Shown here: one piece after another, positions 1 to 7,400 of the stretch
Numbering within the stretch: the first letter of the stretch is position 1
Layout: the number at the start of each line of letters is the position of its first letter
Assembly: GCA_022839105.1 (NCBI GenBank)
Contig: JALHDH010000121.1
Coordinates: 1 to 12,752, forward strand
Direction: 5' to 3'
DNA length: 12,752 nt
From: a bacterium
GTDB taxonomy: Bacteria; Vulcanimicrobiota; Xenobia; Xenobiales; Xenobiaceae
The notes under the pieces: generated by a model
What the model was told of the DNA's origin: nothing
Database searches by the model: none
Seen by the model: only the letters and a program-made list of their open reading frames with translations
Made by a program: the position numbers and the translations under genes

Positions 1-120
1 CGCCTGCCCGCCGGCGTCCAGGCCGAGCAGATCCAGGCCGAGTGCAGGGACGGCGTGCTGAAGGTGCGGATCCCCGCGCCCCAGGAGAAGGATTCCTCGA
101 CCCGGATCGAGGTCCAGTAA
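1..120 (+). CDS. Hsp20/alpha-crystallin small heat-shock protein, C-terminal end (partial)
   Basis: Reading from base 1 gives 39 residues and a TAA stop at 118-120. The segment LPAGVQAEQIQAECRDGVL followed by KVRIP matches the end of the alpha-crystallin domain, where Hsp20 proteins carry 'LP-x-GV...A-x-x-x-(D/N)GVL-x-(V/I)-x-(I/L)P'. The tail ends RIEV, a good I-x-V version of the C-terminal IxI/V motif that docks neighbouring subunits in the oligomer. The family are ATP-independent cytoplasmic holdases that bind unfolding proteins. The 5' part is outside the window, so length, start and promoter cannot be judged. The fragment is short, but two family hallmarks are present in the right order. 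Confidence 0.85.
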   Translation, partial: RLPAGVQAEQIQAECRDGVLKVRIPAPQEKDSSTRIEVQ

Positions 121-125
121 CCCTC

Positions 126-159
126 CCGGGTGCGGCCCGGCCGCGCCGTCTGCACCCGG
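126..159 (+). terminator. Terminator-like hairpin after the Hsp20 gene
   Basis: A perfect 8-bp inverted repeat, CCGGGTGC (126-133) and GCACCCGG (152-159), starts five bases after the Hsp20 stop codon with an 18-base GC-rich loop. No T-run follows, so a classical intrinsic terminator is not proven. It could equally be a 3'-end stabilising stem or act with Rho. Confidence 0.4.
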
Positions 160-275
160 AATCCAGGCGTCGCCTCCTCCCCAGGGGCGGCGCCTGCGCG
201 TGTCCTGGCGGCTCTGCGCCCTCCGCGCGGCCGGGATCTCGGCGCCTGAATCCTCCGAACTGCCCTCTTCCCCCC

Positions 276-308
276 TTGACTTCCGGACCTGGCGACGTGA
301 TCTATGTT
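276..308 (+). promoter_or_regulatory. Possible promoter of the EF-hand gene
   Basis: TTGACT at 276-281 is a near-consensus -35 box, and TATGTT at 303-308 is a fair -10 box just before the ribosome site of the EF-hand gene. The spacer is 21 bases, longer than the preferred 17, so this is only a candidate. The rest of 160-335 shows no gene or other recognisable element. Confidence 0.25.
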
Positions 309-320
309 TCAAGGCGTCAT

Positions 321-327
321 AGGAGGT
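321..327 (+). promoter_or_regulatory. Strong ribosome binding site that selects a TTG start
   Basis: AGGAGGT at 321-327 matches the anti-Shine-Dalgarno sequence closely. Eight bases separate it from an in-frame TTG at 336. The next in-frame ATG at 348 would be 20 bases away, too far for this site. This supports translation from TTG. Confidence 0.6.
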
Positions 328-335
328 CTTCCACC

Positions 336-1421
336 TTGCTAGGATTCATGAACGGGATTCAGCCTCTTGCCGGGATGGGCATGAACTTCGGGGGCGGCTT
401 CTCGGCCTTGCCCTCATTGATGTCGATGTCCAACCTGGCCACCATCTTCACCTCCCCCCCGACCTGGAACGCCGATGGCGGCATGAACTGGGGAGGGATG
501 TCCGCCGGAAACGCCTTCACCGAGATGTCCGGGGGCATGTTCGGCTACATGGGCGGCACCGACGGCCCGGCTCAGGCCGTGTTCCGGATGCCGATCTACC
601 AGGATCGCTACGAACAGAAGGCGGTCTATGAATACACCGAGCACAAGGCCTGGGACTACAAGTTCCAGACCGGTCAGAAGATCCACCAGACCGAGCAGAC
701 CGCTTCCCAGCGCATCGAGATCCTGCCCAACCGGGATCCGGTGATCCTCGACCTGAACGGGGACGGAGAGCTGGGCGTCACGGGGGCCGACGACTCGCGC
801 AAGCGCGTCAACGAAAAGCAGGTCTCCACCGATTCGGTGACGGTCTCGGGCAACCAGCGCATCACGACCACCACCACCCAGAAGGAATGGGACCTGCTGG
901 TCAACTGGGACAAGAAGATCGACTTCGACGTGAACGGCGACGGAACCACCGACCGCACCGAGTGGCTCAAGAAGGGCGGCGGAGACGGCTTCCTGGTCAT
1001 GGACGCCGACGGGGATGGAAAGATCAACGGCCGCGAGCTGATGAACGAGACCGGCCTGGACGGCGAGCAGAACAAGTACCAGAGCGGGTGGGACAAGGTT
1101 CGCGCCCTCTTTGACGCGGACCAGGACGGGATCCTGGAAGGCGACGAACTCAAGAGCCTGAAGATCTGGGCGGACGAGAACGGCGACGGCGTGACCGATC
1201 CCGGCGAGCTCAAGAGCCTGGACGAACTGGGCATCGTCAAGATCGACACCCAGACGGGTTCCTTCACCAAGCGGAAGCTGGTCGGCTACGAGACCATCCA
1301 CCACCGCGACGAGATCGGCTATGTCGAGCACGGGACCTATGCCGGTGCCAACACCTACGGCGTGGGCTCGCGCATGGTGATCGGCGGCCAGGTCCTGCAG
1401 GACTACCAGTTGGGTTCCTGA
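336..1421 (+). CDS. EF-hand calcium-binding protein resembling the C-terminal Ca module of RTX-type proteins
   Basis: From the TTG at 336 the product is 361 residues (357 from ATG 348). Residues 1-77 are Gly-rich and hold 11 Met, with no Sec signal peptide or membrane helix. Four canonical 12-residue EF-hand loops with Asp at position 1 and Glu at 12 begin at D198, D223, D260 and D280; a fifth, less complete loop (DLNGDG) begins at D139. The order 'ILDLNGDG ... DFDVNGDG ... GFLVMDADGDG ... ALFDADQDG ... IWADENGDG' followed by 'ELKSLDELGI' is the layout found near the C-terminus of many large RTX/haemolysin-type secreted proteins. Here the module stands almost alone. Calcium binding is well supported; location and role are not known. 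In-frame open sequence continues upstream to 42, but that part overlaps the Hsp20 gene out of frame and is rejected. Confidence 0.85.
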   Translation: MLGFMNGIQPLAGMGMNFGGGFSALPSLMSMSNLATIFTSPPTWNADGGMNWGGMSAGNAFTEMSGGMFGYMGGTDGPAQAVFRMPIYQDRYEQKAVYEYTEHKAWDYKFQTGQKIHQTEQTASQRIEILPNRDPVILDLNGDGELGVTGADDSRKRVNEKQVSTDSVTVSGNQRITTTTTQKEWDLLVNWDKKIDFDVNGDGTTDRTEWLKKGGGDGFLVMDADGDGKINGRELMNETGLDGEQNKYQSGWDKVRALFDADQDGILEGDELKSLKIWADENGDGVTDPGELKSLDELGIVKIDTQTGSFTKRKLVGYETIHHRDEIGYVEHGTYAGANTYGVGSRMVIGGQVLQDYQLGS

Positions 1422-1446
1422 GATCCCGGCATACCCGGCTCCTGGG

Positions 1447-1474
1447 CGGGGCGTCTCCTTCGGGGGGCGCCCCG
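1447..1474 (+). terminator. C(UUCG)G tetraloop hairpin, probable terminator of the EF-hand gene
   Basis: Bases 1447-1458 pair with 1463-1474 in a 12-bp stem (two G-T wobbles) closed by a TTCG tetraloop at 1459-1462 with the favoured C-G closing pair. It begins 25 bases after the EF-hand stop codon and lies before the next gene. No T-run follows. The stem is very stable, so a terminator or mRNA 3'-end structure is the natural reading. Confidence 0.6.
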
Positions 1475-1545
1475 TCGCGCATCCTCCGCCGGTTCCGCCC
1501 GGCCGACCGAGGAATGAGACTCTGCCCTGCGAAAGGCCCTGTGTC

Positions 1546-3447
1546 ATGACACTTCTCGCCTCCCCCCTGGTCCGAGTCCTGGACGTCGCCGAGCGCCTGA
1601 GCCGAGGCCAGGCGACGGTCTCCGAGCTTCAAGAAGCCCTGCCCCTGGCCCGCGACTTCTGTCTTGAGGGGCGCTCGCTCTTCGCCCTGGTGAGTCCGGG
1701 CCTGCTGCGCTCGCCCGAGGTCGACCGGATCCTGGAGGAGTGTCGGCAGGACCTGGAGGCCCAGGAAGAGGCCGTCCAGACGATGGAGGTGGCCCTCCAG
1801 CAAGAGGAGGGGGCGAAGGTCGCGCTGGCTGCCGGCCGCCTCGGCGAGGCGGCCACCCGTCTGGCCCGGGGCTACGGGGCCCTGCACGAGGAAGAGAAGA
1901 AGGAGCGGATCTACTCGCCCTTCCCGGTCCTGGACCACTTCCTGAAGGTCGGCCTGAACGTCCTGGAGGGGCACGTCGGCCGCGGTGAACTCACCGGGCG
2001 CCTGGCTCCGGTGGTGGCCCTGGTGGGACGCCTCGAGCGGGATCTCCGGCGCTTCGAGGTCCTGTACGGAGCCGTCGAGGTGGCCCGGCCCATGGCCGGC
2101 CTGTTGGGGTCCATGCAGGCCGGTCTGGGGGCCTTGATGGAGTACCTCGAGTCCGGCAGCAGGACGGCCCTGGCAGACGGCCTGAAGCTCCTGGGCCGGG
2201 GGAGCGCGGCTGCGCACGAACTCCTGGCCGAGATGGATCGCGTGGCCGCCGCCTCGCGTCGCGGGGGACATGCCTACCTCGAGGAACTGCGCCGCGCCCT
2301 GGAGTGTCACGGCCAGGGGCGCCTGCCCTGGAACCTGGTCCGCGACGCCTGGCAACTGGTCCAGGCCGCAGAGCGCCACTATGAGCAGGAGCTCGACGCC
2401 TTCCGGCGTTTTCCCCTCCATCCCTTCCTGGAGGCAGATGAGCTCCCGGCTCGTCGGGCGCTGGAACAGGTCCAGGCCGAGCTGGCCCGTCTGCAGCCCG
2501 CCTTCGACCAGGAATCCAGTCCCGATCTGGCGAGCCTCGAGGCGGCCTTCGACGCCCTGACCGGCCAGGTCGCGTACCTTTGGGATCGCATCGAGGAGGA
2601 GATGGCCCGCTACTCCGAGGCCCCTGCCTTCCAGGAGCTGCGCGAGCGGGTGGGTCGGGCCCTGTCGGGAGAGCCTGTCGGGATTCTGTTGCGTCAGCAA
2701 CTTCTGCGATTTCACGAGATCCAGCAGGAGCTGGCCTCGCAGGCCGCCCAGGGGAGGCTTGAGGGGGGGCTGGGGAGCGAGCTGGTCTCGCTTCTGGCGG
2801 TCCAGGACCAGGCCTGGCAGGTGATGCTCTCCTCGTTGGAGGGGGCGGACCTGGCCGTCCTGCGTCGAGGGTGGGATCTGCTGGAGGCCACGATGCCCCG
2901 GATGATCGAGATCGTCCGAGGCATGCGCCAGACCCTGGAAGAGGCGCGCCCGGCCGCTCCCACGGGGGTGACCTGCATGCGCTGCGGGAATGCCAACCCT
3001 TCGGGTTCACGCTATTGCGGCTCGTGCCAGGCCATGCTTCCGGAGGTCTTCCAGGCCCCCACGGAGTATACCGACATCCTGGATGGCGGCGCCTCCGAAG
3101 AGGGGACCCGGCTCTCCAATCTGGAGCGCCTGCTGGCAGGTCTGGAATTGGGTCAGGCGACCCCCGAGGAGGTCCTGGTCGAGGTTTCAGCCCTGGAGGA
3201 GATGTCCGGGAAGGTCCAGCGTTCCCTGGAGCAGGAGCGGAGCCGGGCGGGCACGGATCAGGAAGCCGCCTTCGCGACCCGATTCCTCCAGTTGGCCTCG
3301 GATCACGCGCAGGGTCTGGTCCTGGTTCGGGAGGGCCTGGAGGTCGGCGATCTGCCTGCCGCCTGGCAGGGGCTGGAGTTCTGCCGGGTGGCGGCCCAGG
3401 GAGTCGTCGGCCTCAAGCACGAGATCGACACCGCCCTGAATTCCTGA
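1546..3447 (+). CDS. Uncharacterised all-helical protein with an internal zinc ribbon
   Basis: The product is 633 residues; I do not recognise a named family. Almost the whole chain is rich in Leu, Ala, Glu, Arg and Gln with helix-like spacing and few Gly or Pro, suggesting long helical bundles or coiled coil (for example residues 60-95 and the region before the ribbon). At C477-x2-C480-x10-C491-x2-C494 there is a compact zinc ribbon with the 'CxxCG-x-x-N ... YCGSC' pattern of bacterial zinc-ribbon domains. A linker near 498-525 separates it from a second helical part (about 525-633). No signal peptide or membrane helix is visible, so it is probably cytoplasmic. The ATG at 1546 has only a weak upstream GAAAGG, and no better in-frame start is seen. 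It follows the EF-hand gene after a hairpin, so it may have its own promoter in 1475-1545. Role unknown; a scaffold or regulatory function would be a guess. Confidence 0.8.
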   Translation: MTLLASPLVRVLDVAERLSRGQATVSELQEALPLARDFCLEGRSLFALVSPGLLRSPEVDRILEECRQDLEAQEEAVQTMEVALQQEEGAKVALAAGRLGEAATRLARGYGALHEEEKKERIYSPFPVLDHFLKVGLNVLEGHVGRGELTGRLAPVVALVGRLERDLRRFEVLYGAVEVARPMAGLLGSMQAGLGALMEYLESGSRTALADGLKLLGRGSAAAHELLAEMDRVAAASRRGGHAYLEELRRALECHGQGRLPWNLVRDAWQLVQAAERHYEQELDAFRRFPLHPFLEADELPARRALEQVQAELARLQPAFDQESSPDLASLEAAFDALTGQVAYLWDRIEEEMARYSEAPAFQELRERVGRALSGEPVGILLRQQLLRFHEIQQELASQAAQGRLEGGLGSELVSLLAVQDQAWQVMLSSLEGADLAVLRRGWDLLEATMPRMIEIVRGMRQTLEEARPAAPTGVTCMRCGNANPSGSRYCGSCQAMLPEVFQAPTEYTDILDGGASEEGTRLSNLERLLAGLELGQATPEEVLVEVSALEEMSGKVQRSLEQERSRAGTDQEAAFATRFLQLASDHAQGLVLVREGLEVGDLPAAWQGLEFCRVAAQGVVGLKHEIDTALNS

Positions 3448-3470
3448 ACCGGGCAGGAGGCGCTCAGGGC
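3433..3470. terminator. Bidirectional terminator-like inverted repeat spanning two convergent stop codons
   Basis: The outer arms GCCCTGA (3433-3439) and TCAGGGC (3464-3470) are perfect 7-bp complements. Inside them TCCTG (3442-3446) pairs with CAGGA (3454-3458). The structure contains the TGA of the plus-strand gene (3445-3447) and the stop of the minus-strand PilZ gene (3464-3466). Only 16 bases lie between the two coding regions, so it can serve both strands. No T-run is present on either strand. Confidence 0.5.
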
Positions 3471-3811
3471 GAGGCAGGATCCTCTCCGCCCTTTTCGACG
3501 ATGAAGTCCTGCACCAGGAGCGACTCGGCCCGGGGCAGGTTGATGAACTCCACCCCCTGCTCGAAGAGACCCTCGCCGAGCGGGCGGGACCAGGCCACCA
3601 GGGCGCGCAGGGGGACATCCACAGGATAGTACTCCAACAGGAGCCGGACCAGGTTCTCGGGTGGGAACTCCCGGTCGGATTCGAAGCGGGCTCCAGTCTT
3701 GGAGATGTCCAGAAGCCGGATCGGATATTCCTGGTTGTTCTTCTCCAGCACCAGGGTGGCCTCGATTGGGAATCGGGGGAACCCCCGCCGTTCATCCTTG
3801 TCCTGCGCCAC
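3464..3811 (-). CDS. PilZ-domain c-di-GMP receptor protein
   Basis: A single-domain PilZ protein of 115 residues. The two c-di-GMP-binding signatures are intact: RxxxR as R9-GFP-R13 and DxSxxG as D35-ISKT-G40, with the usual spacing of about 22 residues. A beta-rich barrel follows. PilZ proteins bind c-di-GMP and pass the signal to motility, exopolysaccharide or secretion partners. The frame is open to 3856, but a GTG at 3811 has AAAGGAG five bases upstream (3817-3823) and leaves only 11 bases after the upstream gene, so I take it as the start. The Shine-Dalgarno site overlaps the upstream stop codon, which suggests translational coupling. No output domain is attached; the PH-like membrane protein encoded just upstream is a candidate partner by context only. 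Confidence 0.9.
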   Translation of the reverse strand: MAQDKDERRGFPRFPIEATLVLEKNNQEYPIRLLDISKTGARFESDREFPPENLVRLLLEYYPVDVPLRALVAWSRPLGEGLFEQGVEFINLPRAESLLVQDFIVEKGGEDPASP

Positions 3812-3816
3812 TTCGG

Positions 3817-3823
3817 CTCCTTT
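3817..3823 (-). promoter_or_regulatory. Ribosome binding site of the PilZ gene, overlapping the upstream stop codon
   Basis: On the minus strand AAAGGAG (3823-3817) shares its first base with the last base of the TGA of the membrane-protein gene (3825-3823) and sits five bases before GTG 3811. It decides the PilZ start and suggests coupled translation. Confidence 0.6.
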
Positions 3824-4323
3824 CAGTGGGAACTGGCGGTGCCGGCGCCCCGCCACTGGGTGCGCATCGCCACCTCCAGGAGGCTGACGATCTGGTCATA
3901 CTCCCGGAAGACGTAGCTCGAGACCACGATGGCCCGGGTGCCGTCGCCGATATAGGCGTGTCGGAACCAGCGCCTGCCCGGCGGGTCGGCATCGAACTTC
4001 ATGACCGCCTCCCAGGGAATGGTCACGGTCTGTCGGCCTGTGTTCCAGGTGACGGCCTCCTCGGTGATCTTCAGGGAGGACCGGTGGGTGGGCCCCAGGA
4101 GGAGCCCGGAGAGGACCATCAGGACCAGACCCAGCCCCATGAACCCGTTGCCGGCCGAGGAGCCCGCCACGTTGGCCCCGATCCCGTAGCCGATCATGGC
4201 GATGCAGGCCAGGCCCACGGTGCACAGGACGAGCGTCCGCTCGGTGGTCAGCGAGGCGTGGTAGATCCGGGTGCGGAAGGGCTGGTGATTGTTTGCAGGC
4301 TTCACGTCGGGCGCAATTCTCAA
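3823..4323 (-). CDS. Two-helix membrane protein with a cytoplasmic PH-like domain
   Basis: The product is up to 166 residues. Two hydrophobic segments (about 31-53 and 59-77) form a hairpin joined by a short Gly/Ser/Asn-rich turn. A soluble segment (about 82-157) follows with the look of a bacterial PH-like domain: a beta strand 'SLKITEEAVTW', then 'TVTIPWEAVMKF', strands around 'AIVVSSYVF', and a final amphipathic helix. This arrangement of membrane hairpin plus PH-like domain is seen in YcxB/bPH-type small membrane proteins, whose functions are mostly unknown. The start is uncertain: the longest frame begins with TTG at 4323 and has only weak Shine-Dalgarno-like sequence, and GTG at residue 7 is an alternative. 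It is the first gene of a two-gene operon with PilZ. Family assignment is by pattern only. Confidence 0.75.
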   Translation of the reverse strand: MRIAPDVKPANNHQPFRTRIYHASLTTERTLVLCTVGLACIAMIGYGIGANVAGSSAGNGFMGLGLVLMVLSGLLLGPTHRSSLKITEEAVTWNTGRQTVTIPWEAVMKFDADPPGRRWFRHAYIGDGTRAIVVSSYVFREYDQIVSLLEVAMRTQWRGAGTASSH

Positions 4324-4398
4324 TCAACTCGCAGGTTCCCTGCAGCCCGAGCGCTTTGGAAGGGCGCCCTGACCTGTCGCCGAATCCGGTCGGACTGG

Positions 4399-4418
4399 CT
4401 GCCCGGCAAAGCGGGCGG
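4399..4418 (+). other. Small hairpin in the leader of the tricorn gene
   Basis: CTGCCCG (4399-4405) pairs with CGGGCGG (4412-4418) over 7 bp with one G-T wobble and a six-base GCAAAG loop, ending ten bases before the ribosome site. A second small inverted repeat, GCAGG/CCTGC, lies at 4331-4343. The divergent intergenic region 4324-4438 should hold promoters for both directions, but I see no convincing -35/-10 pair. Either repeat may be chance at this GC content. Confidence 0.2.
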
Positions 4419-4438
4419 ACCTGGTCATGGAGTGCGCG

Positions 4439-7400
4439 ATGCAGGGCTACTTCCACAAGCCGACCCTCTGGGGAGACCGGGTGGTCTTCGTCTGCGAGGA
4501 CGATCTCTGGGAGGTGCCCGCCACCGGTGGACTCGCCCGCCGGCTGACCGCCAACCCGGGTCGGGTCTCGGACCCCTGGTTCTCGCCGGATGGGGAGTGG
4601 CTGGCCTGCACCTGCCGCGATGAGGGGTTCCCCGAGGTGCACGTGATGCCCGCCGGAGGAGGGGCGAATCGCCGTCTGACCTTCCTGGGCGCCGAGACCG
4701 CCGTGGTCGGCTGGACGCCGGATTCCCGCGAGATCCTCTTCGCCACCTCGGCCGGCCAGCCGTTCCGCCGCTCCAGCGTGCTGGGACGGGTCCCCCGCGA
4801 GGGCGGTCCCACGCGGATCTTGCCCTGGGGACCCGCCGCCGCGTTGTGCTACGGACCCGGAGGCGGGCAGGTCCTGGGGCGCTTCACCGCCGATCCGGCG
4901 CGTTGGAAACGCTATCGGGGGGGGACGGTGGGCCAGTTGTGGATCGACCCCGAGGGGAAGGGGGATTTCCGGCCGCTGCTGGACCTGCCCGGAAACGTGA
5001 CCCGGCCCCTGTGGGTGGCCGGGCGGATCTACTTCGGCTCCGATCACGAGGGAATCGGCAACCTCTATTCGTGCCGGCCGGATGGTTCGGATCTCACGCG
5101 TCACACCGACCACTCGGACTTCTACCTGCGCCATCCGAGCAGCGACGGAAGGCGCGTGGTCTACCAATGCGGAGCCGAGTTGTACCTTCACACTCCGGGG
5201 CAGGAGGGCTCCGAGCGGATCGAGGTCGATTACCGGAGTCCCCGGGTCCACCGCCAGCGCCGCTTCATCCGGGCCGCCGACTACCTGGAGGAATACGACC
5301 CTCATCCCGAGGGGCACTCCCTGCTGCTGATGGTCCGAGGTCGCCCCTTCACGATGGCCTGCTGGGAGCAGGGCACGACCCAGCACGGCCAGCCCGACGG
5401 GGTTCGCTATCGCCTGGCGCGTTGGCTCGCGGGGGGCGAGGCCTTCGTCTGCGTCTCGGATCGCTCGGGGGAGGAGCGCCTGGAGGTCCACGCCCTGGAC
5501 GGCTCCGATCCCCGGGTCGTGGTCCCCGAGGTCGATCTGGGCCGACCGGTCGATTTGGAGGCCTCACCTCGGGCGCAGCAGGTGGCCCTGGCCAATCATC
5601 GTCACGAGCTGGTCCTGGTCGATCTGGAGGAGGGGGCGGTCCGGGTGGTCGACCGCAGCCCCTATGCCCGGATCTCCGGGCTGGCCTGGTCGCCCGACGG
5701 GGCCTGGCTGGCCTACAGCGTGGCCGAGACGCCTCGGATCGCCTGCCTGAAGCTCCTGCGGGTCCAGGACGGCGAGGTCTTCCCGGTCACCCGGCCGGAA
5801 TTCCGGGATGTGGCCCCCGCCTTCGATCCCGAGGGCCGCTACCTGTATTTCCTCTCCTATCGGGACTTCGATCCGGTCTACGACAACCTCTTCTTCGACC
5901 TGGGCTTCCCCAGGGGGATGCGCCCCTTCCTGGTGACCCTGCGCCAGGATCTGCCCTCGCCCTTCGTGCCCGAGCCCCGCCCCCCGCACGAGGCCTCCGG
6001 CCGCAAGAAGAAGGGTCGCAGGTCCGAGGAGGAGGGCGCCGAGCCGAACGAACCCAAGACGGTCAAGCCGGTCGAGATCGACCTCGAAGGCCTCCCCGAT
6101 CGGGTCCTGGCCTTCCCCGTCGAGGAGGGGCGCTACGGGCGGATCGAGGGGATGGCCGACCAGGTCCTCTTCACGTCCTACCCCGTGCCCGGGAGCCTGG
6201 GCAGCACACAGCCCGCCGAGCGGGAACAGGGCGGTCGCGGAACCCTGGTCTCGTTCGAATTCAAGACCCAGGAGCGCAAGGATCTCCTGACCCGGATCTC
6301 CAGCTTCCGCCTCTCCGGGGACTCCAAGACGCTCGTGTCTCGCTCGGGCAGGCGCCTGCGCGCCCTCCCTGCTGGAAAGAAGCCCGACGAGAAGGCCGAC
6401 GAGCGCCCCGGGCGCAAGTCCGGCTGGATCGACCTGGGGCGGATCCGGCCCAGCATCGTGCCGGGCCGGGAGTGGGGCCAGATGTACCGCGAAGCCTGGA
6501 GGCTGATGCGGGACCAGTTCTGGAGCGAGGACATGTGCGGGGTGGATTGGGAGGAGGTCTACCGTCAGTACCTCCCCCTCCTGGAGCGGGTGGGGACCCG
6601 TGCCGAGTTCTCGGACCTGCTCTGGGAGGTCCAAGGAGAGCTGGGGACCTCCCACGCCTACGAAATCGGCGGGGACTACCCGGGTGATCCCGACCACACC
6701 CTGGGCCTGCTGGGGGCTGACTTCGAGCACGACCCGGCCTCCGACGGCTACCGGATCGTGGGGATGGTCCAGGGGGACTCCTGGGATCCCGATCAGGACT
6801 CTCCGCTCAGGCGACCCGGCTCGGGTCTTCGCGTGGGCGATCGACTCCTGGCCATCAACGGCCGCCGTCTGGGGAGGGATCTGAGTCCCGCCCAGGCGCT
6901 GGTCAACCAGGCGGGGGTGGAAGTGCAGCTCCGCGTGGCCCGGGACGATGAGGAGAAGACCCGGGTCGTCTCGGTCCGGACCCTCTCCGACGAGACCAGG
7001 GCCCGCTATCGGGAATGGGTCCGCTCCAACCGGAGTCGGGTCCACGAACTCTCCCAGGGGCGCGTCGGCTACCTGCACATTCCGAACATGGGTCCCCAGG
7101 GCTACGCCGAGTTCCACCGGGGCTACCTGGCCGAGGTCGAAAGACCGGGCCTGCTGGTGGATGTCCGCTTCAACGGGGGAGGACACGTCTCGCCCCTGCT
7201 CCTGGAGAAGCTGGCCCGTCGCCGGCTGGGTTCTGATGTCCAGCGTTGGGGGCAGCCGATCCCCTACCCCCAGGATTCCCCCCGGGGACCGATGGCCGCC
7301 CTGACCAACGAGCTGGCGGGCTCGGATGGGGATGTGTTCAGCCACGTCTTCAAGATGATGGACCTGGGCCCCCTGGTGGGCAAGCGCACCTGGGGGGGCG

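Noticed and set aside
42..335. Upstream extension of the EF-hand reading frame to position 42
   Set aside because: It overlaps the Hsp20 3' end in another frame, is a low-complexity Arg/Pro/Gly translation typical of GC-rich noncoding DNA, and ignores the strong ribosome site at 321-327.
414..1547. Long minus-strand open frame opposite the EF-hand gene
   Set aside because: It is a mirror of the plus-strand gene with no recognisable motif; the EF-hand loops on the plus strand are unambiguous.
3896..5491. Minus-strand open frame of more than 500 codons
   Set aside because: It runs antisense to the start of the tricorn gene and overlaps the PH-like gene in another frame; its translation has the Gly/Arg/Pro/His bias of a GC shadow.
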